From Paenibacillus periandrae (lineage in GTDB: Bacteria; Bacillota; Bacilli; Paenibacillales; NBRC-103111), in contig NZ_JAJNMU010000014.1 in assembly GCF_022458865.1 (NCBI RefSeq), positions 1 through 64,000 of the forward strand: a DNA stretch of 64,000 bases. Direction: 5' to 3'. The notes beneath the pieces are model-generated. The model had not been told where the DNA came from, made no database searches, and saw only the letters and a program-made list of their open reading frames with translations. Shown here piece after piece: positions 43,070 through 51,897 of the stretch (within the stretch, counting starts at the first letter, position 1; the number at the start of each line of letters is the position of its first letter). A program made the translations under genes and the position numbers.

Positions 43070-44041
43070 TTATTTAAATTGGTTTAACCACTTGTTTACA
43101 ATATCGAAATTCACGTTCACCTCTGTTACTATATCTGAATTAATCATATTTTCCAGGTTACTAAGCTCACTTCTGTCAACGAGGTTAAGATTATAGGTTT
43201 CCTTCATTCCCCGGGCTCTTTCATCTATTGCAATTATAATTGAACGCTTTTTATGCCTCATTGCAAATATACCACCATGTAGCCGCGTTCCAATATAGTC
43301 AATATCTTTATTAAGAATGGCTTCGTACTCTTCCACAGAAGGTGGAATCACTTTAATATTTTTTGTATTCTTAAAGCATTTGAAATATTCTAAATCATGC
43401 TCACCTTGGATCCAGTAGTATATATGCTTATAATTTTTGTTCAAAATATCAATCAACATCTGATCTTCTTTTAAAGGTTGTATAGAAGGATCCGGAGTAA
43501 GAGTGAAGATAACGGAGTCCGACTTTCGGGTTGGAATTTCTTTGCAAAACTCGGGTGTAAGAGACCATAATGTCGCACAGCCTGTATTTAACGCTTTAAA
43601 GCCCATTTCCTCCAAAAATTTCTTTGTTCGTTCATCTCTAACGCTATGTATGTATTCATGCGACAATACTTTCTTGTATAACATTTTTGTATACCTGTTA
43701 ATCTCATTGCCTTTACCGGCACCAACTCCAACTAAAATACTTCCTTTTAATGGACCGTAATTAAATATATTAATATTCCATTGAGGGAAGTGGGTAAGCA
43801 TATTCATGGTTAATAAATTTGAGCCTCCGACAAACTTATATTTAGCATTACTGAACATCTTAACCACATTGGATCCTCTGGCTACTTGATACCAATGAAA
43901 AGGTGATACATGCGTCGGTAACGTGAGGACATTGGTATGTTTAGTTATGTTCAGCAGCTGATATCTTACACACTTCATAATAATATCGTCTCCCTTATTA
44001 AAGGAACCCACAGATGTATCTAACATTAAAACATTTTCCAT
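43070..44041 (-). CDS. Polysaccharide pyruvyl transferase family protein
   Basis: A 323-residue CsaB/EpsI-type transferase. NVLMLDTSVGSFNKGDDIIM at the start, VGVGAGKGNEINRYTKMLYK, HSVRDERTKKFLEEMGFKAL and DYIGTRLHGGIFAMRHKKR are family features; GTRLHGG holds the catalytic His. It probably adds ketal pyruvate to a sugar using phosphoenolpyruvate and gives the polymer negative charge. AGGAGG lies 11 bases upstream of the ATG. Confidence 0.88.
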   Translation of the reverse strand: MENVLMLDTSVGSFNKGDDIIMKCVRYQLLNITKHTNVLTLPTHVSPFHWYQVARGSNVVKMFSNAKYKFVGGSNLLTMNMLTHFPQWNINIFNYGPLKGSILVGVGAGKGNEINRYTKMLYKKVLSHEYIHSVRDERTKKFLEEMGFKALNTGCATLWSLTPEFCKEIPTRKSDSVIFTLTPDPSIQPLKEDQMLIDILNKNYKHIYYWIQGEHDLEYFKCFKNTKNIKVIPPSVEEYEAILNKDIDYIGTRLHGGIFAMRHKKRSIIIAIDERARGMKETYNLNLVDRSELSNLENMINSDIVTEVNVNFDIVNKWLNQFK

Positions 44042-44079
44042 GAAAATAAATACCTCCTAGATTTTTATGAAGTTTATGA

Positions 44080-45279
44080 TCACCTAATTATCTTGTATAG
44101 CTTATTCACTTCCGCTTCGTTACTATAACTGCGCTGACATGAATTATTCGCAATTTTGTTCCTGAAGTCGACATCTTCAAACATTCTAGTAATACCCTCA
44201 ACAATTCCATCAACATCCATTGGACAAATATGTCCATCAAAACCATCCTCAAGCTGACTTTTTGCAGTAGGGAAGTTTGTAATAACGACTGGCTTACCGA
44301 GAATTTGAGCTTCTGTCACTGTAATTGCCTTGCCTTCGTATCTGGAGGGTTGAACATAGAGGTCGCATGCTTTGATATATGGATATGGATTTGTTTTTTT
44401 GCCTAATAACACAAAACTATCTTCTAAGTTGTATTTGGTTATTAACTGCCTTAGTGTATCCTCATAGCCGCCATATCCAATGACATACCACTTGATATTA
44501 GTAAAACCTTTATCATGCAAAACCCTAAGTGCTTCTATCGCCATATCAAATCCCTTGGTATAAGATAATCGTCCTACAGATAAAACATTAAAACTTTCAT
44601 CATTTTTTTCTTCAAGGGAGTTATGACTATTAGACATTTTTTTTATAAAATCAGGTGAAGTTATATTTTCAATCCCTACAATTTTATCCTTTAATGAAGG
44701 ATACTTGGTTAAAAAAGAATTTGTACAAGCATCTGATATCGAAGCAATATAATCGAATTTGTTCCAAATATGAAAGTCCAACTCATTATCTATTTCTAAT
44801 TGGCTGTAATCGGTATGAATCCAGGCTATCTTTTTAGTAGCATCTACCTTACTGATCATAATGTCATGCGGCCAGGCATAGCTGATACCCAGTTCATATT
44901 TTTTTTGTATTTTAGGCATTAAATAAGATAAATATTTTAAAACAAGCTGCATTTGGATATACCCTGATCCTTCTTGCAAGCCCCTCAGCTTAGATTTTAC
45001 ACTTGCAATTATTTTACATAGGATTCGAACGATAGAAGTGGAGTAATGCCCCTCCCTGATACATTGAATAATGGGTTTTCTAAAAACGGTATACTTGTCT
45101 ATCTGAGGCAGAATATTAACTTTACTTGGTATCAAATTCATAAAATCTCCTGCATGATTAAAAATAAATAAATCCACATTATACTGATGATAATCAAAGC
45201 TTTCCAACAAGCTGATTAAGCTTCTCTCTATACCGCCTATTTCCATATCATAAATCGAAATCAACACATTTTTTTTCAT
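44080..45279 (-). CDS. Family 4 glycosyltransferase
   Basis: A 399-residue GT-B transferase. It starts KKNVLISIYDMEIGGIERSL, and contains VLSVGRLSYTKGFDMAIEAL, WYVIGYGGYEDTLRQLITKY, VLLGKKTNPYPYIKACDLYV and PSRYEGKAITVTEAQILGKP, which form the donor site. Acceptor and donor are unknown. The ATG at 45279 follows GGGG by 6 bases; the preceding acyltransferase stop TAA is embedded in the same stretch. Confidence 0.9.
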   Translation of the reverse strand: MKKNVLISIYDMEIGGIERSLISLLESFDYHQYNVDLFIFNHAGDFMNLIPSKVNILPQIDKYTVFRKPIIQCIREGHYSTSIVRILCKIIASVKSKLRGLQEGSGYIQMQLVLKYLSYLMPKIQKKYELGISYAWPHDIMISKVDATKKIAWIHTDYSQLEIDNELDFHIWNKFDYIASISDACTNSFLTKYPSLKDKIVGIENITSPDFIKKMSNSHNSLEEKNDESFNVLSVGRLSYTKGFDMAIEALRVLHDKGFTNIKWYVIGYGGYEDTLRQLITKYNLEDSFVLLGKKTNPYPYIKACDLYVQPSRYEGKAITVTEAQILGKPVVITNFPTAKSQLEDGFDGHICPMDVDGIVEGITRMFEDVDFRNKIANNSCQRSYSNEAEVNKLYKIIR

Positions 45280-45280
45280 T

Positions 45281-45913
45281 TTATCCCCCGCTATGAACAT
45301 GTCTATCGATCGTGTAGTTTATATAAGCGTTCTCTCTTTTATTTAAAAACAATGTGTTAGAAGGAACATTCCCCTTTACAACACTTCCAGCAGCAATAAC
45401 AGCATTGTCACCTATTGTCGTATCCCTTAAAATAACTACATTAGAACCTATCCAAACATTTCGCCCTATGATTACCTCACCCTTAATTAGATGGCCATCT
45501 GTAGCATTTTTATAATTATGGTCATGATCATTTATACATACATTAGGGGCTATTTTAGTATTTCTGCCAATTGAGATCTTGTATACACAATTAATATTAC
45601 AGTTATCATTTATGAATACTTTCTCCTCAATATTTAACTCACCATTAAAATCAATTCTTATGCTGGCGTTTTTTCTTATAAACACAAATTTACCTATATT
45701 TACTTTTGAATTTTTATTAAAAATTTCTACTCTGCTATTGGCCTGAAGGAAAAATATGGAGGAATTTAAATTTTTAAAATAAACTAATTTATAAGAAAAA
45801 CCTCTAATGATTCCTATTAAATATGAAAGATTCATTATTACTGTTAAATAAACACCCCTAGTTCGACATTCTGCAATAAGCACCACAACTATTTTTCTCA
45901 ATACTGGGATCAT
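45281..45913 (-). CDS. Hexapeptide-repeat O-acyltransferase (LbH fold)
   Basis: A 210-residue acyltransferase with a left-handed beta-helix. Hexapeptide turns include IGKFVFIRKNASIRI, IGRNTKIAPNVCINDHDHNY and VIIGRNVWIGSNVVILRDTT, then IGDNAVIAAGSVVKGNVPSN. HDHNY gives the catalytic His of NodL/Maa-type acetyltransferases. It probably O-acetylates a sugar of the repeat. Start at ATG 45913 with AAGGAG 7 bases upstream. Confidence 0.88.
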   Translation of the reverse strand: MIPVLRKIVVVLIAECRTRGVYLTVIMNLSYLIGIIRGFSYKLVYFKNLNSSIFFLQANSRVEIFNKNSKVNIGKFVFIRKNASIRIDFNGELNIEEKVFINDNCNINCVYKISIGRNTKIAPNVCINDHDHNYKNATDGHLIKGEVIIGRNVWIGSNVVILRDTTIGDNAVIAAGSVVKGNVPSNTLFLNKRENAYINYTIDRHVHSGG

Positions 45914-45939
45914 AATAGTTCTCCTTAATACTTCGTATC

Positions 45940-46677
45940 TCATTTATATATTTTCCTTAGCCTTGCAATATTATTGCCACCTATTATTTTGGATAGAGCT
46001 ACTTTCATATTACTTTTAAATCTCGCTTTAGGGGGCAGCCAGCTCTTGTAAAAATGATGCATGGTGTAAGAATGCTCCGTTATCAATTTGCGGCAGTTGA
46101 TATAATCATAAGGAGAAAAGTAGGTTTGAGGATAAAAGGTGCCAATACCGTCTAATTCCTGATATTCCCCATTGAATTGAAGTCCAATGTCCCCCAGCAT
46201 CCTTGTAATGATAGCTACATTCGTTAATTCGTCGTGGCTTCCATCTGGATTAATAAACGTTTTGTTCTGGTAGCTGTCCAAAAAGCGTTGGATCAGCTTG
46301 TTGCCTTTGGCTGCTCCTATCGTACTCGTAGCAATAAAATTTTCCTGCTCGAACCCCCAAAAGGATTCGTGATGCAGGAGATCATCAAAAGGCTTGAATA
46401 CTTCCACGTCCGTATCCAGATAGATACCGCCCATCGTGTACAAAGCGTATACTCTGACATAATCGCTGACAAACGCGAATTTTTTCGATTCATAAGCCTC
46501 ACTCACATATGCGTTGCAGTGGATATCAAAATTTTGTTCATTCCACTCGATAATGTCATACCCGGATAAGTTTTTATGCCAGCTGGATATACACTTCTTA
46601 ACAATGTCCGGTTTCTCTTTCCCGCCAAACCAGCAATAGTGAATCTTATTCGGTATGTTGTGACGATTTGAAATCAT
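45940..46677 (-). CDS. GT32 (OCH1-like) glycosyltransferase
   Basis: A 245-residue transferase of the DXD-containing GT32 family. IPNKIHYCWFGGKEKPDIVK at residues 8-27, YVRVYALYTMGGIYLDTDVE with the LDTD catalytic motif, and FWGFEQENFIATSTIGAAKG are diagnostic. It heads the second polysaccharide operon. ATG 46677 has AAGGAG 8 bases upstream, better than the ATG at 46716. Confidence 0.9.
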   Translation of the reverse strand: MISNRHNIPNKIHYCWFGGKEKPDIVKKCISSWHKNLSGYDIIEWNEQNFDIHCNAYVSEAYESKKFAFVSDYVRVYALYTMGGIYLDTDVEVFKPFDDLLHHESFWGFEQENFIATSTIGAAKGNKLIQRFLDSYQNKTFINPDGSHDELTNVAIITRMLGDIGLQFNGEYQELDGIGTFYPQTYFSPYDYINCRKLITEHSYTMHHFYKSWLPPKARFKSNMKVALSKIIGGNNIARLRKIYK

Positions 46678-46748
46678 AGCCCATTCTCCTTCATCATGAT
46701 CTTGCAGGTTCATCATAGGTGAAGCGGATTCGTTACACCGAACAAGAT

Positions 46749-46764
46749 GTTTCTTATTGAGAAC
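46749..46764. promoter_or_regulatory. Secondary SinR-type box in the leader of the second polysaccharide operon
   Basis: GTTTCTTATTGAGAAC differs from the promoter box (GTTCTTTATTGAGAAC) by a swapped TC. It lies about 45 bases downstream of the expected transcription start. Confidence 0.45.
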
Positions 46765-46814
46765 AAAAGTGCAAAAAGGTATTCCTACAACAAAACGTAT
46801 AGGTGTATACTCTC

Positions 46815-46843
46815 ATTTTAGTTCTTTATTGAGAACGTGTCAA
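46815..46843 (-). promoter_or_regulatory. Promoter of the second polysaccharide operon with a SinR box filling the spacer
   Basis: On the minus strand TTGACA (46838-46843) and TAAAAT (46815-46820) are 17 bases apart. The palindrome GTTCTCAATAAAGAAC (46821-46836) fills the spacer as in the epsC promoter. The flanks also match the epsC promoter (GTATTGACA in both). Confidence 0.78.
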
Positions 46844-46865
46844 TACAGTATTTGCTAAACAAGAA

Positions 46866-48683
46866 CTACCGGATAGCCCTCATTTTGGAATCATGCATTT
46901 GTTTGCCCAGCAACTTCGAAAATAACCCATCTCTGTCTGAAGCCAATTGGTTAAATATTCCTTGCTGAACGATGTTCCCTTTGTCCAGTACGATTACTTG
47001 ATCCGCATTGCGTAAAGTCGTCAACCGATGGGCAATCACAATAATCGTCATCGTACCCTTTAATTGATCCAGCGCATCCTGAATTTTGGCTTCATTCTCT
47101 GTGTCCAAGGCGCTAGTGGCTTCATCCAGTATAAGAATGGAAGGCTTGCGTAATATAGCCCGGGCCAGAACAAGCCGCTGTCTTTCGCCTCCTGAAAGTC
47201 TGATTCCGCGATCTCCGATGAATGTTTCCAGCTTCAACGGCAGCTTTCGGACAAATTCAGCAGCAGCCGAAAAATGAAGCGCCGTCCACATCTGCGCCTC
47301 AGTGGCATTGGGATCAACCAAAAGCAGATTTTCTCTTATAGTGGCATTAAACAGCACCGGATCTTGCGGAACATAACTAATACCTTTTCTGAGATGCAGC
47401 AGATTATCACGGGTAAGCGGAACACCGTCAATTAGCACTTGACCGTTTTCTGGCTGTAACAGTCCCATCAGAATGTCGATTAAGGTGCTCTTGCCAGCAC
47501 CTGAGCGACCGATAACGGTCGTCATTTGTTTAGCGCGAATATGTAAACTAATATCCTGAAGAGCATATACCTGCTCCTGTCCATTATATCGATAATGGAT
47601 ATTGCGGACTTCAATCCCCTCTTCGATAGGTATCGGCTGAATGTTCGTGTAGCCCTCCGATCCTCTGACTTCCCTAGACTCCACACATTCGGTCTGCAGC
47701 TGCCTGAGTGCTTTAAATGCCGGAATTTCTGCGGCGAGCTGCTCCAGATTGGATTGAATTCCCGTAAATCGCGGCCACAGCCTGGAAAATATAAGGATAA
47801 TCAGCAACAGCTGACCCCCTTGGACATGGAACCATACCGCAGATACATAAACAAAAAAAGCAATGATCAATGCTGCTGTAATTTTGTAATACATCTGTGT
47901 ATTCGATCTTAATCGGGCATGCTCCAACCGTTCGATTCCTACCCTCTGGCACCATTCCTGCAGCCAGCTATTACGTGACTCTTCGAGCATATTGCTTTTA
48001 ATATCTTTAATACCATTAATATGATCGGTAATTCCTCCAATATAGCTTCGCGATAAATCCGAAGTTTGATTGCCGATTTTTCTTGACCTTTTAATAAATC
48101 TACGAGAAAAGAAAGCCATGATTGCACCACAGCATAGAACAAAGATCGTCATTTCAGCAGACAGCCAGAAAGCTATACCAACCTGTATGAGCGTAAACAC
48201 GAGCGAAGCCAGGAATTGTAAAAATACGTACGTCCCGTTCGCAACACGCCCCAATTCCTCGGTCAACGAATTGATAAGGTCAGACTTTCTTTTTTTAATA
48301 AAAAACTCCCAGTTGGCTTGCAATAAATGCCGGTATGTCTCCATTCGAATGTGATTAATAAAACCGATATTGATCTTGATGTCACGCAGACTTAAATTTC
48401 TTTGTATCAATGATTGACCTATAAGTAATACAAGATAAGCACCCAAGATCAATAACAGACCCAACGGTTTGGGGATATTCTTCAGAGATTCGAATATGGC
48501 CAGATAAGAAGACATCATACCGATATTAATGTCCTGAATGCCGCTAAAGCTTAGCAAAGGAATTAACAACAGGATACCCATGCCTTCCAGTAAACTGATG
48601 ATCACCATCCCTAATAGGTTGATGTACAATATTTTTCCGGAAAAAGCATGCATTTTTTTTGTGAAATACAGGATATGCTCCAT
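46866..48683 (-). CDS. Lasso peptide ABC exporter (D protein), fused membrane and ATPase domains
   Basis: A 605-residue ABC half-transporter. Six membrane helices lie in residues 1-320. The ATPase has VIGRSGAGKSTLIDILMG (Walker A), a Q-loop in YVPQDPVLFNATI, LSGGERQRLVLARAIL (signature) and ILILDEATSALD (Walker B). It matches the PadeD/McjD type that exports mature lasso peptides and gives self-immunity. The start overlaps the preceding stop as TAATG, with GGAAGGA upstream. It is the last gene of the lasso cluster, and no terminator was seen before the next promoter. Confidence 0.92.
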   Translation of the reverse strand: MEHILYFTKKMHAFSGKILYINLLGMVIISLLEGMGILLLIPLLSFSGIQDINIGMMSSYLAIFESLKNIPKPLGLLLILGAYLVLLIGQSLIQRNLSLRDIKINIGFINHIRMETYRHLLQANWEFFIKKRKSDLINSLTEELGRVANGTYVFLQFLASLVFTLIQVGIAFWLSAEMTIFVLCCGAIMAFFSRRFIKRSRKIGNQTSDLSRSYIGGITDHINGIKDIKSNMLEESRNSWLQEWCQRVGIERLEHARLRSNTQMYYKITAALIIAFFVYVSAVWFHVQGGQLLLIILIFSRLWPRFTGIQSNLEQLAAEIPAFKALRQLQTECVESREVRGSEGYTNIQPIPIEEGIEVRNIHYRYNGQEQVYALQDISLHIRAKQMTTVIGRSGAGKSTLIDILMGLLQPENGQVLIDGVPLTRDNLLHLRKGISYVPQDPVLFNATIRENLLLVDPNATEAQMWTALHFSAAAEFVRKLPLKLETFIGDRGIRLSGGERQRLVLARAILRKPSILILDEATSALDTENEAKIQDALDQLKGTMTIIVIAHRLTTLRNADQVIVLDKGNIVQQGIFNQLASDRDGLFSKLLGKQMHDSKMRAIR

Positions 48684-49882
48684 TAGATTCCTTCCTTCGA
48701 TACAACATTCTTTTTTGTTTTTCTCCACGCCCATAACAGAGGTCGCAGAACAAAATAAAGGAAATGCAGCCGATGGGGCAGCGGCAACGTATCCGCATCC
48801 TCCGGGTAAGGGTATAAGAAGCTCAGGACGAACAACATCTTGTGCTGATAGGACATCAAAGAGAACAAATGATGCTTATGATACCTAGACACCTCGATAG
48901 GTATAGGATAGGAATGAAGGTTCACCATTTGACGTATATAAAAAAGCGCATCTTGGGCCAAGCGCTCTCCACGTTTTCTCTCGGATAGGGATCGCATTTC
49001 TGCTGTCAAAGGAACATTCAGCAACTGCGAAACGAGTACAAGTGCCTGCGCTCCGATATGCAGCTGATTGTATTTGGCGAGAAGTCGAATGAGCTTGGTC
49101 CAATCTATTGGCTGCTGCACCATTCGATCCATATCAACGAGCCATCGAAGTCGGGACCAGCCATGACGCGCGCCATGGGAAGCCAGAAACAACAATAAAT
49201 CCTCTCTCCCTAAATAATAGATAGGATTATTGGTCATGGTGCTGATTCTTTTCCTTTCCCATAATTCATGAAAGCTCGGCTCCTTACCTGGCCCTGGACC
49301 TAATCTCCAATGGATTTCAAGCTTGATTTTCTTGCTCGGGTGGAAAAAGGTAATATGATGATGTCGCCATTTCCAATCATTAAGTACTGTTTGAATGTAA
49401 TCATCCTGCACATACCCCAGATCTTCGAGCAACCGCTGCGCAGATTTTAAATCTTTTAACGGTAACAGGATATCCAGATCCCCAGAGGTCCGCAGGGAAA
49501 TATCTCCATAAAGGTCTGCTGCCAAAATCGGTCCTTTCAGAATAAGTGTTCGGATCCGGGAGGCTGCGAATAGCTTGCTCACATGCTCCATCTCCGCACT
49601 TAAGTGAAGCATTTGAAACGTATTCCAATGGTAGCCTTTATGAAGCGCCTCGATGACAAACGGGGGTATCCATGCAGGCTTTGTTTTCTGAAGTTTTGCA
49701 GAAAGAACCGGATATACCCGATGGTGCTGGGTAAGCTTCAAAAACCGTTCCCAGTTAATATCGGCCAACTGCTCCTGAGTATGGAACAGCGTGCTTGTCG
49801 TATCTTCCCTGCCGATTAACGAAAGCAATAGCTTCAATTCTTTAGGAAAGAGCGACATGTCCAAACGACAATCGATGCCCAT
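48683..49882 (-). CDS. Nucleotidyltransferase-like protein of the lasso cluster (NTP_transf_5 type)
   Basis: A 399-residue protein of the uncharacterised nucleotidyltransferase family that is common in Firmicute lasso clusters. The polymerase-beta-like active-site region is LILKGPILAADLYGDISLRT then SGDLDILLPLKDLKSAQRLL, with DLDIL as the metal-binding Asp pair. HGARHGWSRLRWLVDMDRMV follows in the second half. In paeninodin-type clusters such proteins accompany the kinase; whether they modify the peptide further is not established. ATG 49882 has AGGAGA 5 bases upstream. Confidence 0.82.
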   Translation of the reverse strand: MGIDCRLDMSLFPKELKLLLSLIGREDTTSTLFHTQEQLADINWERFLKLTQHHRVYPVLSAKLQKTKPAWIPPFVIEALHKGYHWNTFQMLHLSAEMEHVSKLFAASRIRTLILKGPILAADLYGDISLRTSGDLDILLPLKDLKSAQRLLEDLGYVQDDYIQTVLNDWKWRHHHITFFHPSKKIKLEIHWRLGPGPGKEPSFHELWERKRISTMTNNPIYYLGREDLLLFLASHGARHGWSRLRWLVDMDRMVQQPIDWTKLIRLLAKYNQLHIGAQALVLVSQLLNVPLTAEMRSLSERKRGERLAQDALFYIRQMVNLHSYPIPIEVSRYHKHHLFSLMSYQHKMLFVLSFLYPYPEDADTLPLPHRLHFLYFVLRPLLWAWRKTKKNVVSKEGI

Positions 49883-49893
49883 ACTATTCTCCT

Positions 49894-50358
49894 TCATTTT
49901 TGTTGTTCGCGTATACGTTTTGCAAATTTCCCAACGACACCAAACCGCTCCATTCCCTCTGATCCTGTAATCAGAAACGGACCGCTGCGCAGCCATGCAT
50001 GAGCAATCATCTTGCTGGATTCATCCCTCGCTGTTCCTAAATAAAGCGTGCTTTCAATTTGACGTCTTTCCAGCATTTTTAATGCAGCTATAGCCCTGAC
50101 CAAGCACCTGCTTTCCCATAAGGTATGTTCACTCATAATGTGGATCGCACCCTGTACTCTGGCCAAAATAACCATATCCTGATGAAGCCTCTCATACGTG
50201 GTTTCCTCCATAGGATCACCGAGAGAAGGAGCAATCCGGGAAAATGGAAACGAAATAAGAATACGCGACCACCCTAAATAAAAAAAAGCTTCCACAAAAA
50301 AAAGCATTGTCCTTCCGTCTAAGGCCAAAAGCTTTCTCACTTTACTTACGATACCCAT
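49894..50358 (-). CDS. Lasso peptide leader protease B2 (transglutaminase-like)
   Basis: A 154-residue B2 protease of the McjB C-terminal type. LWESRCLVRAIAALKMLERR carries the catalytic Cys (residue 85), and IAHAWLRSG carries the catalytic His (120). It cuts the leader from the precursor bound by the RRE protein. The split arrangement (separate B1 and B2) is usual for Firmicute clusters. It starts 10 bases after the B1 stop. Confidence 0.92.
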   Translation of the reverse strand: MGIVSKVRKLLALDGRTMLFFVEAFFYLGWSRILISFPFSRIAPSLGDPMEETTYERLHQDMVILARVQGAIHIMSEHTLWESRCLVRAIAALKMLERRQIESTLYLGTARDESSKMIAHAWLRSGPFLITGSEGMERFGVVGKFAKRIREQQK

Positions 50359-50367
50359 AGGTTGTCC

Positions 50368-50664
50368 TCACCCATTGAACTGGATAATCTCTTCTTCCAA
50401 TAAATGCTCCAAAAAGGAAACCACCCGCTGCTCACATTCGCTTTGTTCTACGTTATATTCCGTCATTAGTGTACTGACAATTTGCTGGACAGTTACTGGT
50501 GTAACAAGAAGATCCCATATCCTTCCCCCAACCTCACCCAAATTGTAGTACTTGCCATTATGGACACTTAGCATAACCTTTTCCGTACCCATGTCACTGA
50601 CAATATTATCTTTTCCTTGGATCAGACTATCATGTAGCGAAATGTTTTGGCTTTTGATCATCAT
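50368..50664 (-). CDS. Lasso peptide recognition element B1 (PqqD-like RRE)
   Basis: A 98-residue PqqD-fold protein. The beta strands MLSVHNGKYYNLGEVGGRIW and the helix-rich part VTVQQIVSTLMTEYNVEQSE fit lasso B1 proteins, which bind the leader peptide and hand it to B2. GGGAGG lies 5 bases before the ATG at 50664, and the gene overlaps the kinase end by 35 bases. An ATG at 50661 is also possible. Confidence 0.9.
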   Translation of the reverse strand: MMIKSQNISLHDSLIQGKDNIVSDMGTEKVMLSVHNGKYYNLGEVGGRIWDLLVTPVTVQQIVSTLMTEYNVEQSECEQRVVSFLEHLLEEEIIQFNG

Positions 50665-51622
50665 GTATTCCTCCCCATATAGGTCTTTCCTCGTAAGTTC
50701 CGGATTGTATGGCGTCCAATACTAGAGCTGCTAAAAGAGGGGCTGTAAAACCGGAGGTGGGTCTACGCAACTGGAACATGCTAATATGATTGACGATTGC
50801 AGCTGAGGTTTGAAAATGCCATTTTGTTAATCCCAATTGTGGGACAAAAAATTGCCGGAAGGTATGGCAGAAAAGAGTTTGAAATCGATCCATTTTTTCA
50901 ATTCGAACGATATCTGCTTGAGGATGATCGTCTTTAACCAGTTCAAAAACGCCTGCTAAAGGTAAAGGATCTGGATAATAACTGGTGGTGACTGGGATGT
51001 TATATTTGGTTTCTCGCCCGTACACCGATCGATAAGAATTAGTTGTCATGCCAAATTGGTCCAAGCTCTCCTGCCATAGCTTTTGCTGCGGATAAGAGGG
51101 TGTCACAACGGCCGCTTGCTCCTCCTTGCTCAGTGATACAGCAATGACATCATCGCTTAACAATGGATATCCGAGGCTTATGAAGGCTGAGGCTAAGGTC
51201 GATTTGCCTGCACCCGATTCACCAACAATCGCATAGGCTTTTCCATCAATCGCAATTGCACTGCCATGTAACGGATAAATACCTCGTTGTAATAATAAGG
51301 CGCCCATGCACGTCCCCAGCACGTAAAGACGGATTAAATCCTGGTCTGCATCATGGACAGGGGCTACGGTAATCGTTCTGCCATCCTGAATACAATAATA
51401 AGCATTGTTTGGAATATAAAACATCACTTGATTCGGTTTGACCACATAGGTGTTCGGGGTGGCGTCTAACTCATGCTTAAACATCCCTTTGCCATCATTA
51501 ACAATATGAACATCGCATGGCTCCATTGGCGTATCCAGCCCTAACAGCTCTGGCAAAGCCAGTTCACTAGCAATTCGCAGGCCAAATGCTTTATACATAA
51601 ACCTTTGTTCCGTCTCTATCAT
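50630..51622 (-). CDS. HPr-kinase-like lasso peptide tailoring kinase (PadeK type)
   Basis: A 330-residue protein. The C-terminal half resembles HPr kinase: YPLHGSAIAIDGKAYAIVGE then SGAGKSTLASAF (Walker A at 134-142) and LGYPLLSDDVIAVS. In the paeninodin cluster, the homologous kinase phosphorylates the C-terminal Ser of the precursor. The precursor here also ends in Ser. I chose ATG 51622, with GGAG 8 bases upstream; a GTG at 51631 overlaps that ribosome site. Confidence 0.9.
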   Translation of the reverse strand: MIETEQRFMYKAFGLRIASELALPELLGLDTPMEPCDVHIVNDGKGMFKHELDATPNTYVVKPNQVMFYIPNNAYYCIQDGRTITVAPVHDADQDLIRLYVLGTCMGALLLQRGIYPLHGSAIAIDGKAYAIVGESGAGKSTLASAFISLGYPLLSDDVIAVSLSKEEQAAVVTPSYPQQKLWQESLDQFGMTTNSYRSVYGRETKYNIPVTTSYYPDPLPLAGVFELVKDDHPQADIVRIEKMDRFQTLFCHTFRQFFVPQLGLTKWHFQTSAAIVNHISMFQLRRPTSGFTAPLLAALVLDAIQSGTYEERPIWGGIHDDQKPKHFAT

Positions 51623-51654
51623 TAGGCTCACTCCAAATGGTCTCGATGATGTAA

Positions 51655-51714
51655 AAAGTCGTGTTAAAAGCCCTTTATACTAAGCTACCGATGAAGTAAG
51701 AGGGCTTTTAACAC
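51655..51714 (-). terminator. Attenuator hairpin between the lasso precursor and kinase genes
   Basis: A perfect 14-bp inverted repeat, GTGTTAAAAGCCCT with AGGGCTTTTAACAC (51661-51674 and 51701-51714), has a 26-base loop and is followed on the minus strand by GACTTTTTAC. It would let most transcripts end after the precursor gene, so that the substrate is made in excess of the enzymes. Confidence 0.8.
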
Positions 51715-51735
51715 ATTTAATCCTTAAGTAAGTAA

Positions 51736-51882
51736 TTAACTCCAGGTCAGTTCATTAAAAGGAGTACCATCTGCAAAAGTTGCATCTAGTTTTGTAGGAG
51801 TCTTGACGTTAAGCATAGTTTGATTAACATCAAGAACTTCCAATTCTGGTGTTTTCCATTCTTTCTTTTCTGTCAGTTTCAT
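51736..51882 (-). CDS. Paeninodin-family lasso peptide precursor
   Basis: A 48-residue peptide. The leader (1-23) starts MKLTEKKEWKTPELEVLDV and ends NQTM. It has the W/YxxPxL motif bound by the RRE and Thr at the penultimate leader position. The core would be LNVKTPTKLDATF followed by ADGTPFNELTWS. It ends in Ser, the residue phosphorylated in paeninodin. Counting from the residue after Met23, the first acidic residue is Asp10, not Asp or Glu at 7-9 as in known lasso rings. GGAGG lies 8 bases before the ATG. It begins 15 bases after the cyclase stop and is too short for many gene callers. Confidence 0.88.
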   Translation of the reverse strand: MKLTEKKEWKTPELEVLDVNQTMLNVKTPTKLDATFADGTPFNELTWS

Positions 51883-51897
51883 TTATACCACCTCCTC

